Shown here one piece after another: positions 1 to 6,320 of a DNA stretch of 11,728 nt (the first letter of the stretch is position 1; each line of letters opens with the position of its first letter). The stretch is from contig CAYWXK010000078.1 in the NCBI GenBank assembly GCA_964462515.1, positions 1 to 11,728 of the forward strand. Direction: 5' to 3'. The notes under the pieces are model-generated. The model was not told where the DNA came from, searched no databases, and worked only from the letters and a program-made list of their open reading frames with translations. The translations under genes were made by a program, and so were the position numbers. This DNA comes from CAYWXK01 sp964462515. Lineage in GTDB: Bacteria; Planctomycetota; Phycisphaerae; Sedimentisphaerales; Anaerobacaceae.

Positions 1-128
1 AGTATAAACTAACTGGCGATTTAAATGACGATTGCAAGGTTGACTTTTACGACTTCGCACTAATGGCGGCGAACTGGTTAACCGATTGCAATATAAACCC
101 ATCCGACCCGGCTTGCATACCGAAATAA
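1..128 (+). CDS. C-terminal end of an exported protein with a dockerin-like calcium loop (partial)
   Basis: Only the last 41 codons are present, read in the frame that starts at base 3 and stops with TAA at 126-128; the gene begins outside the window. The peptide contains GDLNDDCKVDFYDFALMAAN followed by WL and a Cys-containing tail (TDCN, PACIPK). The DxNxDxxVDxxD spacing matches a type I dockerin-like calcium-binding loop, and the following FALMAANWL helix is typical of the C-terminal dockerin-like repeats that end many large secreted proteins of Phycisphaerae. By family analogy it is a cell-surface anchoring or protein-protein docking module, probably the last of two loops. The catalytic or structural part of the protein is not visible, so its overall function is unknown. 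The gene is convergent with the PEP-CTERM gene at 343-1137. Confidence 0.8.
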   Translation, partial: YKLTGDLNDDCKVDFYDFALMAANWLTDCNINPSDPACIPK

Positions 129-167
129 AAGTTCGGAGGTCGTTAGTCGTTGGTTGTTAATAGTTAG

Positions 168-206
168 CCCGCCGCTTGTCCACCGAAGGTGTGGTTTTAC
201 GGCGGG
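168..206. repeat. Imperfect hairpin with 7-bp GC stem after the dockerin-tailed gene
   Basis: CCCGCCG (168-174) pairs exactly with CGGCGGG (200-206), and inside it CACC (181-184) can pair with GGTG (188-191) around a 3-nt loop. It lies 40 bases past the stop codon at 128. No T-run follows on the plus strand, so it does not look like a classical intrinsic terminator; it may be a transcript-end structure or a small palindromic repeat. Confidence 0.4.
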
Positions 207-268
207 TTCAACAATGTTCAAAATACGGGTCACGAGCCACGAAGCGCATAAGGGCACAACGCAAAAGC

Positions 269-304
269 AAAAAAAAGGGCCGCAAGTTTAACGCTTACGG
301 CCCT
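269..304 (-). terminator. Intrinsic terminator of the PEP-CTERM gene
   Basis: Read on the minus strand, AGGGCCG (complement of 298-304) and CGGCCCT (complement of 276-282) form a perfect 7-bp GC-rich stem, extended by a 3-bp inner pairing (284-286 with 294-296), and are followed directly by a run of eight T residues (complement of 269-276). It begins about 39 bases past the stop codon of the minus-strand gene that ends at 343. Stem, T-run and position all fit a Rho-independent terminator. Confidence 0.85.
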
Positions 305-342
305 AATCAACTAATTCTCGAATTCACTGATGCTCTCAGATT

Positions 343-1137
343 CTACGTCTTACGCCTTCGCAGCAATCCCAAACCACCTAAACCGAGTAGCAAAAGCGTA
401 GTCGGCTCAGGAATACTAACCTCGATGTTGTCAATCCAAGAGATACCAGTGGCTCCAGGTACGTAGTTGTCTCCGACTGTTGACATTGCAATCCTGTCAA
501 TACCAGTAAATTTTCCCACCACTTGAGAATTTCTTTCAACTAAATGAGTTCCATCAGGTTTTAGGATCTCTGCATATAATTTTCCTTCGTCTGGAAACCA
601 CTCAACTATGCAGTGATACCAAACATTTAGTTGAAAAGGATCATAGAGTTTTTGACCTCCGTTTCCATTTTCATCCATCCATTCAAGCATTGGGATATAG
701 CCTTCATCTATGCGAGCAAAATTAAGGCCAAAGAAGTTATTACGTTTTTGACCGCTAACAGCCATATCTGCATCAATAAAAACCAGACGTCCATCGCTAG
801 CCCAATCGCGAGAAACTGCCAGGATGTCATACTCAAGTTCCCATTTCACGTCTTGCTTTAACCCAGGCAGAAGGTGATATGCATACTCACCATGAAGCCC
901 ATCAGGAGGAAAAGCACCATCTCCATCAAGCGTGCAGTCAATTTCCCTCTGATAATAAACGGGGGGAGACTTACCTACGCGAGAATCCAGATAATAATTC
1001 TCCGCGTTGTTGGTTTGCCAACCTTGATTGGTGGAAAAATCTGTCTGGTAGATCACCTCTGGCAATCCAGCAAAAGCTGCACTTGATACCCAGAGACTTA
1101 AACACAATGTTACAGTCATTAAACAGAATTTTTTCAT
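343..1137 (-). CDS. PEP-CTERM sorting-domain exported protein
   Basis: 264 residues. An N-terminal signal peptide (MKK start, hydrophobic residues 4-20, probable cleavage after AFA at residue 23) directs export. The last 23 residues form a PEP-CTERM signal: IPEPTT, a Leu/Gly transmembrane segment, then RRRKT. In characterised bacteria such tails are cleaved and sorted by exosortase, which would place the protein at the cell surface or in the extracellular matrix. The central region (about 28-240) is rich in aromatics and short beta-like strands, starts with a VIYQTDFS...GWQ motif and ends with GISWIDNIEVS, a pattern common in concanavalin/laminin-G-like jelly-roll domains; this fold is inferred. 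The ATG start is supported by GGAGGA (complement of 1145-1150) 7 bases upstream. It stands alone on the minus strand with its own terminator at 269-304. Its ligand is unknown. Confidence 0.85.
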   Translation of the reverse strand: MKKFCLMTVTLCLSLWVSSAAFAGLPEVIYQTDFSTNQGWQTNNAENYYLDSRVGKSPPVYYQREIDCTLDGDGAFPPDGLHGEYAYHLLPGLKQDVKWELEYDILAVSRDWASDGRLVFIDADMAVSGQKRNNFFGLNFARIDEGYIPMLEWMDENGNGGQKLYDPFQLNVWYHCIVEWFPDEGKLYAEILKPDGTHLVERNSQVVGKFTGIDRIAMSTVGDNYVPGATGISWIDNIEVSIPEPTTLLLLGLGGLGLLRRRKT

Positions 1138-1269
1138 CTAACTATCCTCCATCAAAAATTTCGTTTCCTTCGTAACAAAACACTATGCTCTTCACCAAAA
1201 CCTTTTACGAAAGGGAAACCGAAAAAACTCTGAGTGCCTCCTCAGAAATTCCCTTTTCTGTGCGTTCTT

Positions 1270-1298
1270 AAACTATGTCCTCCCGATGAGAAAGTCAA
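1270..1298 (-). promoter_or_regulatory. Candidate sigma-70-type promoter for the PEP-CTERM gene
   Basis: On the minus strand, TTGACT (complement of 1293-1298) is followed after 17 bases by TAGTTT (complement of 1270-1275). The -35 box matches the consensus at five of six positions; the -10 box is weak, with three of six. It would give a leader of roughly 125 bases before the start codon at 1137. The region just upstream is strongly AT-rich, as is usual next to promoters. Confidence 0.4.
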
Positions 1299-1347
1299 GC
1301 ATTTTTTCTTGATTTTTGAAAAATTTTTGAATTTTTATCGGAATTCC

Positions 1348-1408
1348 GTGGTTTTCGCTTAAAAAACCGCATTTTCAAGTCAAAAAAACACTTCTATAGT
1401 GAAAGTGT
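1348..1408. other. Two small hairpins in the AT-rich intergenic stretch
   Basis: The first hairpin pairs GTGGTTTT (1348-1355) with AAAACCGC (1363-1370), seven of eight canonical pairs plus one G-T. The second pairs ACACTT (1388-1393) with AAGTGT (1403-1408). Read on the minus strand, the second is followed by seven T residues, part of which fall in the stem, so it resembles a weak intrinsic terminator. No gene I trust lies upstream of it on the minus strand. Confidence 0.3.
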
Positions 1409-1550
1409 CTGCCTTCGGTGGTCCGGAATGGCCTGAAAACGATTTTTATGGTAAAATGTTTAAGCTGACAGATTTTATTTTTAGAGAAATTGGTAGGCTA
1501 ACTCGTCTCGGCGGAGGTCGAGCCGGAGCAGGAAGCCCACACAGCAATAA
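1409..1550. other. Intergenic stretch with no recognised feature
   Basis: This part of the 604-base gap between the PEP-CTERM gene and the glycosyltransferase has a short GTG-initiated open frame running through it and into the adjacent repeat. It shows no convincing ribosome binding site, family signature or codon pattern, so I treat it as non-coding. I see no tRNA or other RNA signature. Confidence 0.4.
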
Positions 1551-1722
1551 CCGGATTCCCGCTTTCGGGCTTGTTGCCAAAGCAGAGATTGCTTCGTCGC
1601 TCCGCTCCTCGCAATGACATAAAACTCGATTTCTTTGTCATTGCGAGGCCTGCGAAGCAGGCCGTGGCAATCTCAATGCCGCCCAGTATAATTTAGCAAC
1701 AGCCGCCTTCTCGGGAATGACA
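1551..1722. repeat. Nested palindromic interspersed repeats (MITE/REP-like)
   Basis: Two inverted repeats are nested. The inner one (1585-1674) has arms starting GAGATTGC (1585-1592) and ending GCAATCTC (1667-1674), with a perfect 13-bp inner pairing CCTCGCAATGACA (1607-1619) and TGTCATTGCGAGG (1636-1648). The outer one pairs ATTCCCG (1555-1561) with CGGGAAT (1712-1718), followed by GACA. Both arm sequences resemble interspersed palindromic repeats seen in many bacterial genomes; the ATTCCC/GGGAAT pair also recalls the Neisseria dRS3 ends. On the minus strand the outer arm reads as CHSREGG, a common artefact peptide of such repeats. No transposase is present, so these would be non-autonomous elements. 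Confidence 0.7.
1664..1692 (+). promoter_or_regulatory. Candidate promoter for the glycosyltransferase gene
   Basis: A perfect TATAAT -10 box (1687-1692) sits 17 bases after GTGGCA (1664-1669), which matches the -35 consensus at four of six positions. Transcription would start near 1699, leaving a leader of about 43 bases before the TTG start at 1742. The -35 box lies inside the right arm of the inner palindromic repeat. Confidence 0.5.
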
Positions 1723-1741
1723 AATTAGGGAGCAAAGAAAC

Positions 1742-2887
1742 TTGGCAATAGATTCGGACAAAAAGAAGTCGCTGCGGGTGGCGTTGATTGCATCGCAGAG
1801 GACACTATACGAATATGCGGCGTTTTTAGAGCATCTGGTAGTCGGCCTGGCTGATGAGTCGATTCCTTTGACTCTTGTCTGTCCGCCATCAACTGACGTG
1901 GATACCGTCATCTCCGGCACCGCGTCAGTCATCAGATATCCTGTCTTTGAGCTGCCGTTCACAGAACATCTAAATAGAAAGATACTCATTGAGCGCCTCG
2001 CACAGTTTGAGCCAGCCGTTTTGCATTGTCTGTGCGAAAGCAAAGCGGCGATTACAATGTATTTAGCAGACCAGTTGAATTTGCCTTATGTGCTGTCGGT
2101 CAATTCGCTGCGTCAGCAGTGGCGTCACCTTTCTATTTCGCCGGTGTGGTGTGCCGGAATCATTGTGCCGACTAAAAGCGTGGCGGAAAGTGTTGCCAAT
2201 GCCTATCCACGTTTTACCGACCGGATAAATCAGATAAATATCGGGACTTTTGTAGAGGATGGCATTAAATGTTTTAGCAGCTCATCTCGACTTGCCAGTA
2301 TTATAGTAGCTCCCGCAGGGGGAACGTTGGATAACGCCGATGACTTTGAGAATTTATTTAATGCTATCAGGCACCTGATGATTGACCGGTATGAATTTAT
2401 GGTTGTGGTCGTGGGCGAAGGGCGGGCGGAGGGCCAGTTACGCAAACTGTCAGCCGCACTTGGTCTTTCGCAGGTTGTTACTATCGTTCCAAGGTTGAAG
2501 CCCTGGCCCGCCTCCCTCCGGCGGGCAGCCGGTGACATTTTTATCCAGCCTCAGCCCGATTTTGCCTTTAACCCGTTATTGTTGGAGGCAATGAGTGTTG
2601 GGACTGCCGTCGCTGCCTGCAAAGGCGGAGTCGATGATTTGATTATAGAAGGCCAGACAGCGGTTGTTTTCGACCCCAATGACCAGATTAGTATAAAAAG
2701 CACCCTGCAGGGCTTACTTGACGGGCGGGAGTTTGCACGCAAAATTGCTAAGGGGGCACAGCAGTATTTGAGGAAAAACCATACGGTCAGCAAGATGATT
2801 TCGGGCATCTTACAAACTTATGGCGATGCTTCGCAATGGTCCAGGTGTTCTGATAAAGAAAAAACGCAAAGCAGGGTAACTTCCTGA
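1742..2887 (+). CDS. GT-B fold glycosyltransferase, family 4-like
   Basis: 381 residues, in the usual length range for GT4 enzymes, which move a sugar from a nucleotide-sugar donor to an acceptor in the cytoplasm, often for surface polysaccharide or glycoprotein synthesis. The N-terminal Rossmann half starts with LRVALIAS (about residue 11) and contains AVLHCLCESKAA (about 91-103). The C-terminal half contains IIVAPAGG, FMVVVVGEGRAEGQLRKL, then the donor-site signature LLLEAMSVGTAVAACKGG with Glu282. In the usual EX7E motif another Glu would stand eight residues before Glu282; here that residue is Phe274, and the nearest acid is Asp273. No signal peptide is visible. The start is TTG, supported by AGGGAG (1727-1732) 9 bases upstream; no earlier Met start is plausible. 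It is probably a single-gene unit, 73 bases before the sigma factor gene. Donor and acceptor cannot be predicted. Confidence 0.85.
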   Translation: MAIDSDKKKSLRVALIASQRTLYEYAAFLEHLVVGLADESIPLTLVCPPSTDVDTVISGTASVIRYPVFELPFTEHLNRKILIERLAQFEPAVLHCLCESKAAITMYLADQLNLPYVLSVNSLRQQWRHLSISPVWCAGIIVPTKSVAESVANAYPRFTDRINQINIGTFVEDGIKCFSSSSRLASIIVAPAGGTLDNADDFENLFNAIRHLMIDRYEFMVVVVGEGRAEGQLRKLSAALGLSQVVTIVPRLKPWPASLRRAAGDIFIQPQPDFAFNPLLLEAMSVGTAVAACKGGVDDLIIEGQTAVVFDPNDQISIKSTLQGLLDGREFARKIAKGAQQYLRKNHTVSKMISGILQTYGDASQWSRCSDKEKTQSRVTS

Positions 2888-2960
2888 ATAATTTGCAGGT
2901 TCGCAGCGTCCTAAATTATGAGTAATCGAAGAAAAATCAGATATTGAAAGGAACCTTGCT

Positions 2961-4208
2961 ATGTTTGAGAATGAGAGTATTTTGTTGCAGCGTTTTACCA
3001 GGACCGGCGATTCGGAGGCCTTTTCCGAGCTTGTGAGGCGGCACGCGGGATTGGTCTATGGGGCGTGCTTGCGAGTTCTTGCAGATAAAGACAGGGCATC
3101 CGACGTTGCCCAGGAAACGTTTTTTCAGCTCTTGCGCAGCGCCCACAGCGTTACGGGGTCGCTGCCTAACTGGCTGCACAGGGTCGCTACTCGCAAGGCC
3201 ATAGACCTCATTCGCAGAGATTCCTCAAGAAGGCAGCGAGAGACCCAATATGCCGCAAATATCCCTCATGAGGTAACAAAATGGCAGGACCTCTCGCCTT
3301 ACGTCGATGAGGTGCTTAATGAGCTTGATGACGAAACGCGCCGGGTTTTAATACAGCACTTTTTTGAAGGCCGAACCACAAAGGACATTGCAGCCGGCCA
3401 GGGTTTTTCGCAGCCGACGGTATCCCGCAGGATAGAATCGGGAGTAACAAGATTGCGGGAAAAGCTCCATAAACGAGGGATAATAATTACGGTTGGTGCG
3501 CTGGTAACTTTACTGGTCGAGAATGCCGTCCAGGCCGCGCCGGCGGCGGTTTTGCAGGAGCTGGGCAAGATGGCGCTTGTAGGAACGCAGGTTGCCGTTG
3601 CCTCCGGGGCAGCTACTGCTGCATCGGCAGCAGGTGCCGGAACCAAGGCGGCAGCCGGCGGGGTGCTGGTCGGGGTTAAGGCCAAAATCATAACCGCGGT
3701 CGCGGTTACCGCTATCGGCGTCGGTTCGGTAGTAACATATCAACAAGTTACTCAGCCCCCTGCAAAATCTGATGAGCCGGTTGCTGAGGAAGTCACGCAA
3801 TTTTATTCCCGCAGCCCGTCAGATAGGGTGCGAAGCAGCCGTTCTGCACAAAGTCGCCGTTTCGATGTGGAGCAGCCGGAGGAGCTGACAATGGCTCCTT
3901 CTGAACCACTGGACTACAGGGATACGATAGATTCGGACTTTGACGACTCTGATATGGCTGCTAATGTCTTTCCAGAAAAACCTGACAATAGTGGGTCTGA
4001 GGGTGATAATGCTGGTGTTGGTGCTGGCTACGGAGCAGTTGGTGGGATGGCGATGGGCGGCATGGCCGGCGGCGAGAGCAGTTCTGAAGGAGATGAAGGT
4101 CCTCCTGAGGGTTATGGCGGTTATGGAGGCGGCTACGGCGGCTATGGCGGCAGTTATGGCGAAGACCCCAATGCGCCGGATAGTAACTCACCCTCGGACC
4201 AGCCGTAA
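2961..4208 (+). CDS. Membrane-anchored ECF sigma factor with Gly/Tyr-rich C-terminal tail
   Basis: 415 residues, about twice a normal ECF sigma factor. Residues 7-90 form region 2 (AFSELVRRH, then DVAQETFF at 48-55, then LPNWLHRVATRKAIDLIRR), which binds core RNA polymerase and the -10 box. Residues 121-169 form region 4 (LDDETRRVLIQHFF, then a helix-turn-helix around TTKDIAAGQGFSQPTVSRRI), which reads the -35 box. After it come a hydrophobic segment (173-194), an Ala/Gly-rich linker, a strong transmembrane helix (about 243-262, IITAVAVTAIGVGSVV), an acidic Ser-rich region, and a Gly/Tyr/Met-rich tail (about 350-401) with GYGG units. Topology is inferred: sigma domains in the cytoplasm, tail outside. 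Planctomycetes are known for ECF factors with such fused extensions. AAGGAA (2948-2953) lies 7 bases before the ATG. It heads a run of co-directional exported-protein genes and no anti-sigma gene is seen, so the fused part may regulate it directly. Confidence 0.9.
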   Translation: MFENESILLQRFTRTGDSEAFSELVRRHAGLVYGACLRVLADKDRASDVAQETFFQLLRSAHSVTGSLPNWLHRVATRKAIDLIRRDSSRRQRETQYAANIPHEVTKWQDLSPYVDEVLNELDDETRRVLIQHFFEGRTTKDIAAGQGFSQPTVSRRIESGVTRLREKLHKRGIIITVGALVTLLVENAVQAAPAAVLQELGKMALVGTQVAVASGAATAASAAGAGTKAAAGGVLVGVKAKIITAVAVTAIGVGSVVTYQQVTQPPAKSDEPVAEEVTQFYSRSPSDRVRSSRSAQSRRFDVEQPEELTMAPSEPLDYRDTIDSDFDDSDMAANVFPEKPDNSGSEGDNAGVGAGYGAVGGMAMGGMAGGESSSEGDEGPPEGYGGYGGGYGGYGGSYGEDPNAPDSNSPSDQP

Positions 4209-4256
4209 TCAGCTTCATTTGGATAAACATAATCGTTACAGAGCAAGGCGGGCAAT

Positions 4257-6320
4257 ATGCACGGGCTTTCGCGGATATCTTGCGTTGTGGTTTTAGCTTG
4301 TTTGCCGGCAGTTACAGTCAGCCAATCCTACGGCCAGAAGGTTGCTTACAAAGTCAGAGTTGTGGATATAAAAGGTGTGCCGGTTGTCGGTGCTGAAGTG
4401 GCTGTTGTGGGTGTGGTCTTTGATTATGCTGACGGCCAGGTCACCAAACAGTTGTTGGAGAAAAAAAAGACTGGCGCCGATGGCACCGCTGCCATATCAG
4501 TTGAACTCGACATAGCTACGAGTAAAGATGCGGTTGTTGTTGCCAGAAGTAAGTCACTGGCACTTGGCTGGCATTATCTGAATCGTGCATCTTTGCCTGT
4601 TGATGGAACAGAGCTTATAATACTGTTAGATAAGCCGTGTGTGCTGGCTGGTAAGATTGTGGATGAGACTGGCAAGGCTGTTGCTGGTGCCCGAGTGCTC
4701 GCTGAAATTGCCTCCAGCTACCTGCGAGATGAGCATAATATTGATGCACCAGAAGATTGGCTCACCGTCGAGACCGATGCCGGGGGTCGCTTCCGCTTTG
4801 AGAATGTTCCCCCGGATGCAACTGCGGACTTTCTCGTAACAGCGCCGGGAAAGGCAAATACCTGGACATCTATGGCTACGGGCGATATCTCCGGCTATAG
4901 TTATGCGGCTGGTCGCACAGATATTCAGATTATCTTACCACCGGAAGCTAATGTTCAGGGTCGGGTAGTAGGCCCGGCAGGCAACCCGGTTTCAGGGGTA
5001 AAACTGTTGCTGCGGCCGAATAAGGCAGCGGGCAACTACTGTTACACCTGCCGAACAGCTTCAGGAACGGACGGACAATTTCTCTTTGAGAATGTGCTGG
5101 CTGACATATATTCTTTGCAGGTGGTCGCACCGCTGGATAGGATGGCTGAATGGGTGGGCAAAGATGTCAGGGTTATTGTCAAAGCGGGGCAAACTACGGA
5201 CAACGTCATTGTCAGGGTGAACAAAGGAGGAGTTGTTGAATCAATCGTTTGTGATAGGGCCACTGGTCGGCCGATTCAAAACGCTTATGTATCTTTGCAT
5301 CAAGAGTCAAATTTCAGCAAGCTACCGTGCTTTTATCAGGATGGCAGAACTGATTTTGACGGCAGAGCACAGATTCGCGCGCCGCTTGGGAAGTGCAATT
5401 TTGGGGCAGGCAGCGAGAGATATGGACGTTTCCAAGGCACTGTGCTGGTTACGGAAAGGCCATCGCCTCCGCTGAAGATTTTGCTGGAGCATCATCCGGA
5501 GGCGTCAGGTACTGTTCGTGACCAGGCTGGTCAGGCTGCAGGTGGGGCGGTGGTTGCGGCGGTGCCACCGGGCTATACAGAGGGAGCGGTTCGCACAGAT
5601 GATGCCGGCAAGTTCTACCTTTGTTGGCGAGTAGAAAGCAAGGAGACTTACTTATTTGCGAGAGATGAGCGACGTAACCTTGCAGCCGCAATAGAAGTCA
5701 AAGAGTTGTCACAGCCAATGAACATCGTGCTTAAGCCGGCTTTGAGACTGGCTGGTCGCGTTACAGACCCAAATGGTCTGCGAATCCCGGCAGCCGCAGT
5801 GGGTCTGGTCATTCACGGTTCGAACTGGTTAGCGTCTGCTGGAACAAAAATCCTTACGGATACGGATGGGCGTTTCGAGATACCGGCTGTTCCACCGCCA
5901 CAGAAGGACTTTAATTATTGTATTAACGTTGATGCAGCGGGGTTCTGCTCTATCGAACACGAGCGCATTTCAGTAGAAGAGTCCTCTGGAAAACAAGTTG
6001 ATTTAGGCACTTTTGTTTTACAGCCATTGAATATGTCGATTTCCGGCATAGTAGTTGACGCTGGCGGTAGACCCGTCCCTAACAAAATCATTCACTTAAG
6101 TGGGCTTCTCGAAGCCGGGGGTCAACCACACAAGAGTATTATAACCGATGAAAGTGGCCGGTTTTACTTCAATCGAGTCTGTAAAGGGCCGCTTCGCCTT
6201 TTTGCAGGTTGGGCACATGAAAAAGATGCCGGTTCCGTTAATGCAAATGCCGGCGACAGAGACGTGAAAGTTATCTTGGGAAAAAGGGAGGAGCAAAAAC
6301 CTGACAAGGCGAACCGCTAA
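4257..6320 (+). CDS. Exported protein of seven carboxypeptidase-regulatory-like modules
   Basis: 687 residues. A signal peptide is present (hydrophobic residues 8-20, likely cleavage near residue 26 before QKVAYK). The rest is a string of about seven beta-sandwich modules, starting near residues 28, 128, 229, 325, 414, 496 and 592. Most carry the pattern G-x-V-x-D-x-x-G-x-P-V-x-G-A-x-V followed by TD-x-x-G-x-F-x-F, seen for example as GKIVDETGKAVAGARV, GRVVGPAGNPVSGVKL and TDESGRFYF. This is the signature of the carboxypeptidase regulatory-like (transthyretin/prealbumin-like) fold. There is no catalytic domain, transmembrane anchor or sorting signal, so a structural, adhesive or ligand-presenting role outside the cytoplasm is likely. 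It begins 48 bases after the sigma factor gene, close enough for co-transcription. The ribosome binding site is weak (AAGGCGGG at 4245-4252). Its last 20 bases appear to overlap the next gene. Confidence 0.85.
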   Translation: MHGLSRISCVVVLACLPAVTVSQSYGQKVAYKVRVVDIKGVPVVGAEVAVVGVVFDYADGQVTKQLLEKKKTGADGTAAISVELDIATSKDAVVVARSKSLALGWHYLNRASLPVDGTELIILLDKPCVLAGKIVDETGKAVAGARVLAEIASSYLRDEHNIDAPEDWLTVETDAGGRFRFENVPPDATADFLVTAPGKANTWTSMATGDISGYSYAAGRTDIQIILPPEANVQGRVVGPAGNPVSGVKLLLRPNKAAGNYCYTCRTASGTDGQFLFENVLADIYSLQVVAPLDRMAEWVGKDVRVIVKAGQTTDNVIVRVNKGGVVESIVCDRATGRPIQNAYVSLHQESNFSKLPCFYQDGRTDFDGRAQIRAPLGKCNFGAGSERYGRFQGTVLVTERPSPPLKILLEHHPEASGTVRDQAGQAAGGAVVAAVPPGYTEGAVRTDDAGKFYLCWRVESKETYLFARDERRNLAAAIEVKELSQPMNIVLKPALRLAGRVTDPNGLRIPAAAVGLVIHGSNWLASAGTKILTDTDGRFEIPAVPPPQKDFNYCINVDAAGFCSIEHERISVEESSGKQVDLGTFVLQPLNMSISGIVVDAGGRPVPNKIIHLSGLLEAGGQPHKSIITDESGRFYFNRVCKGPLRLFAGWAHEKDAGSVNANAGDRDVKVILGKREEQKPDKANR
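6286..6303 (+). promoter_or_regulatory. Strong ribosome binding site that decides a CTG start
   Basis: GGGAGGAG (6286-6293) is a near-complete Shine-Dalgarno sequence and lies inside the end of the preceding gene. Seven bases later comes CTG (6301-6303), in frame with the LRR protein. No ATG or GTG exists in this frame between the in-frame stop TGA at 6265-6267 and the first conserved residues; the only other usable codon nearby, TTG 6349, lacks a comparable binding site and would remove most of the signal peptide. Confidence 0.7.

Noticed and set aside
176..466. Plus-strand open frame of 96 codons
   Set aside because: It crosses the terminator and the PEP-CTERM coding region; very basic, low-complexity composition without family features.
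1210..1250. Possible sigma-54 promoter (GGCAC on the minus strand)
   Set aside because: The required GC element at -12 is missing.
1399..1617. Plus-strand open frame of 72 codons from GTG
   Set aside because: It runs into the palindromic repeat, has no convincing ribosome binding site and resembles no known family.
1693..2043. Minus-strand open frame of 116 codons opposite the glycosyltransferase
   Set aside because: It overlaps a well-supported gene, and its end encodes CHSREGG, a translation of the palindromic repeat and not a real protein.
2888..2960. Promoter for the sigma factor gene
   Set aside because: I looked for both sigma-70 and ECF-type (GGAAC...GTC) boxes; GGAAC at 2951 overlaps the ribosome binding site and has no downstream partner, and the sigma-70 candidates are weak.
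3299..3800. Minus-strand open frames opposite the sigma factor linker
   Set aside because: They mirror the Ala/Gly-rich codons of the sigma factor extension and show no independent evidence.
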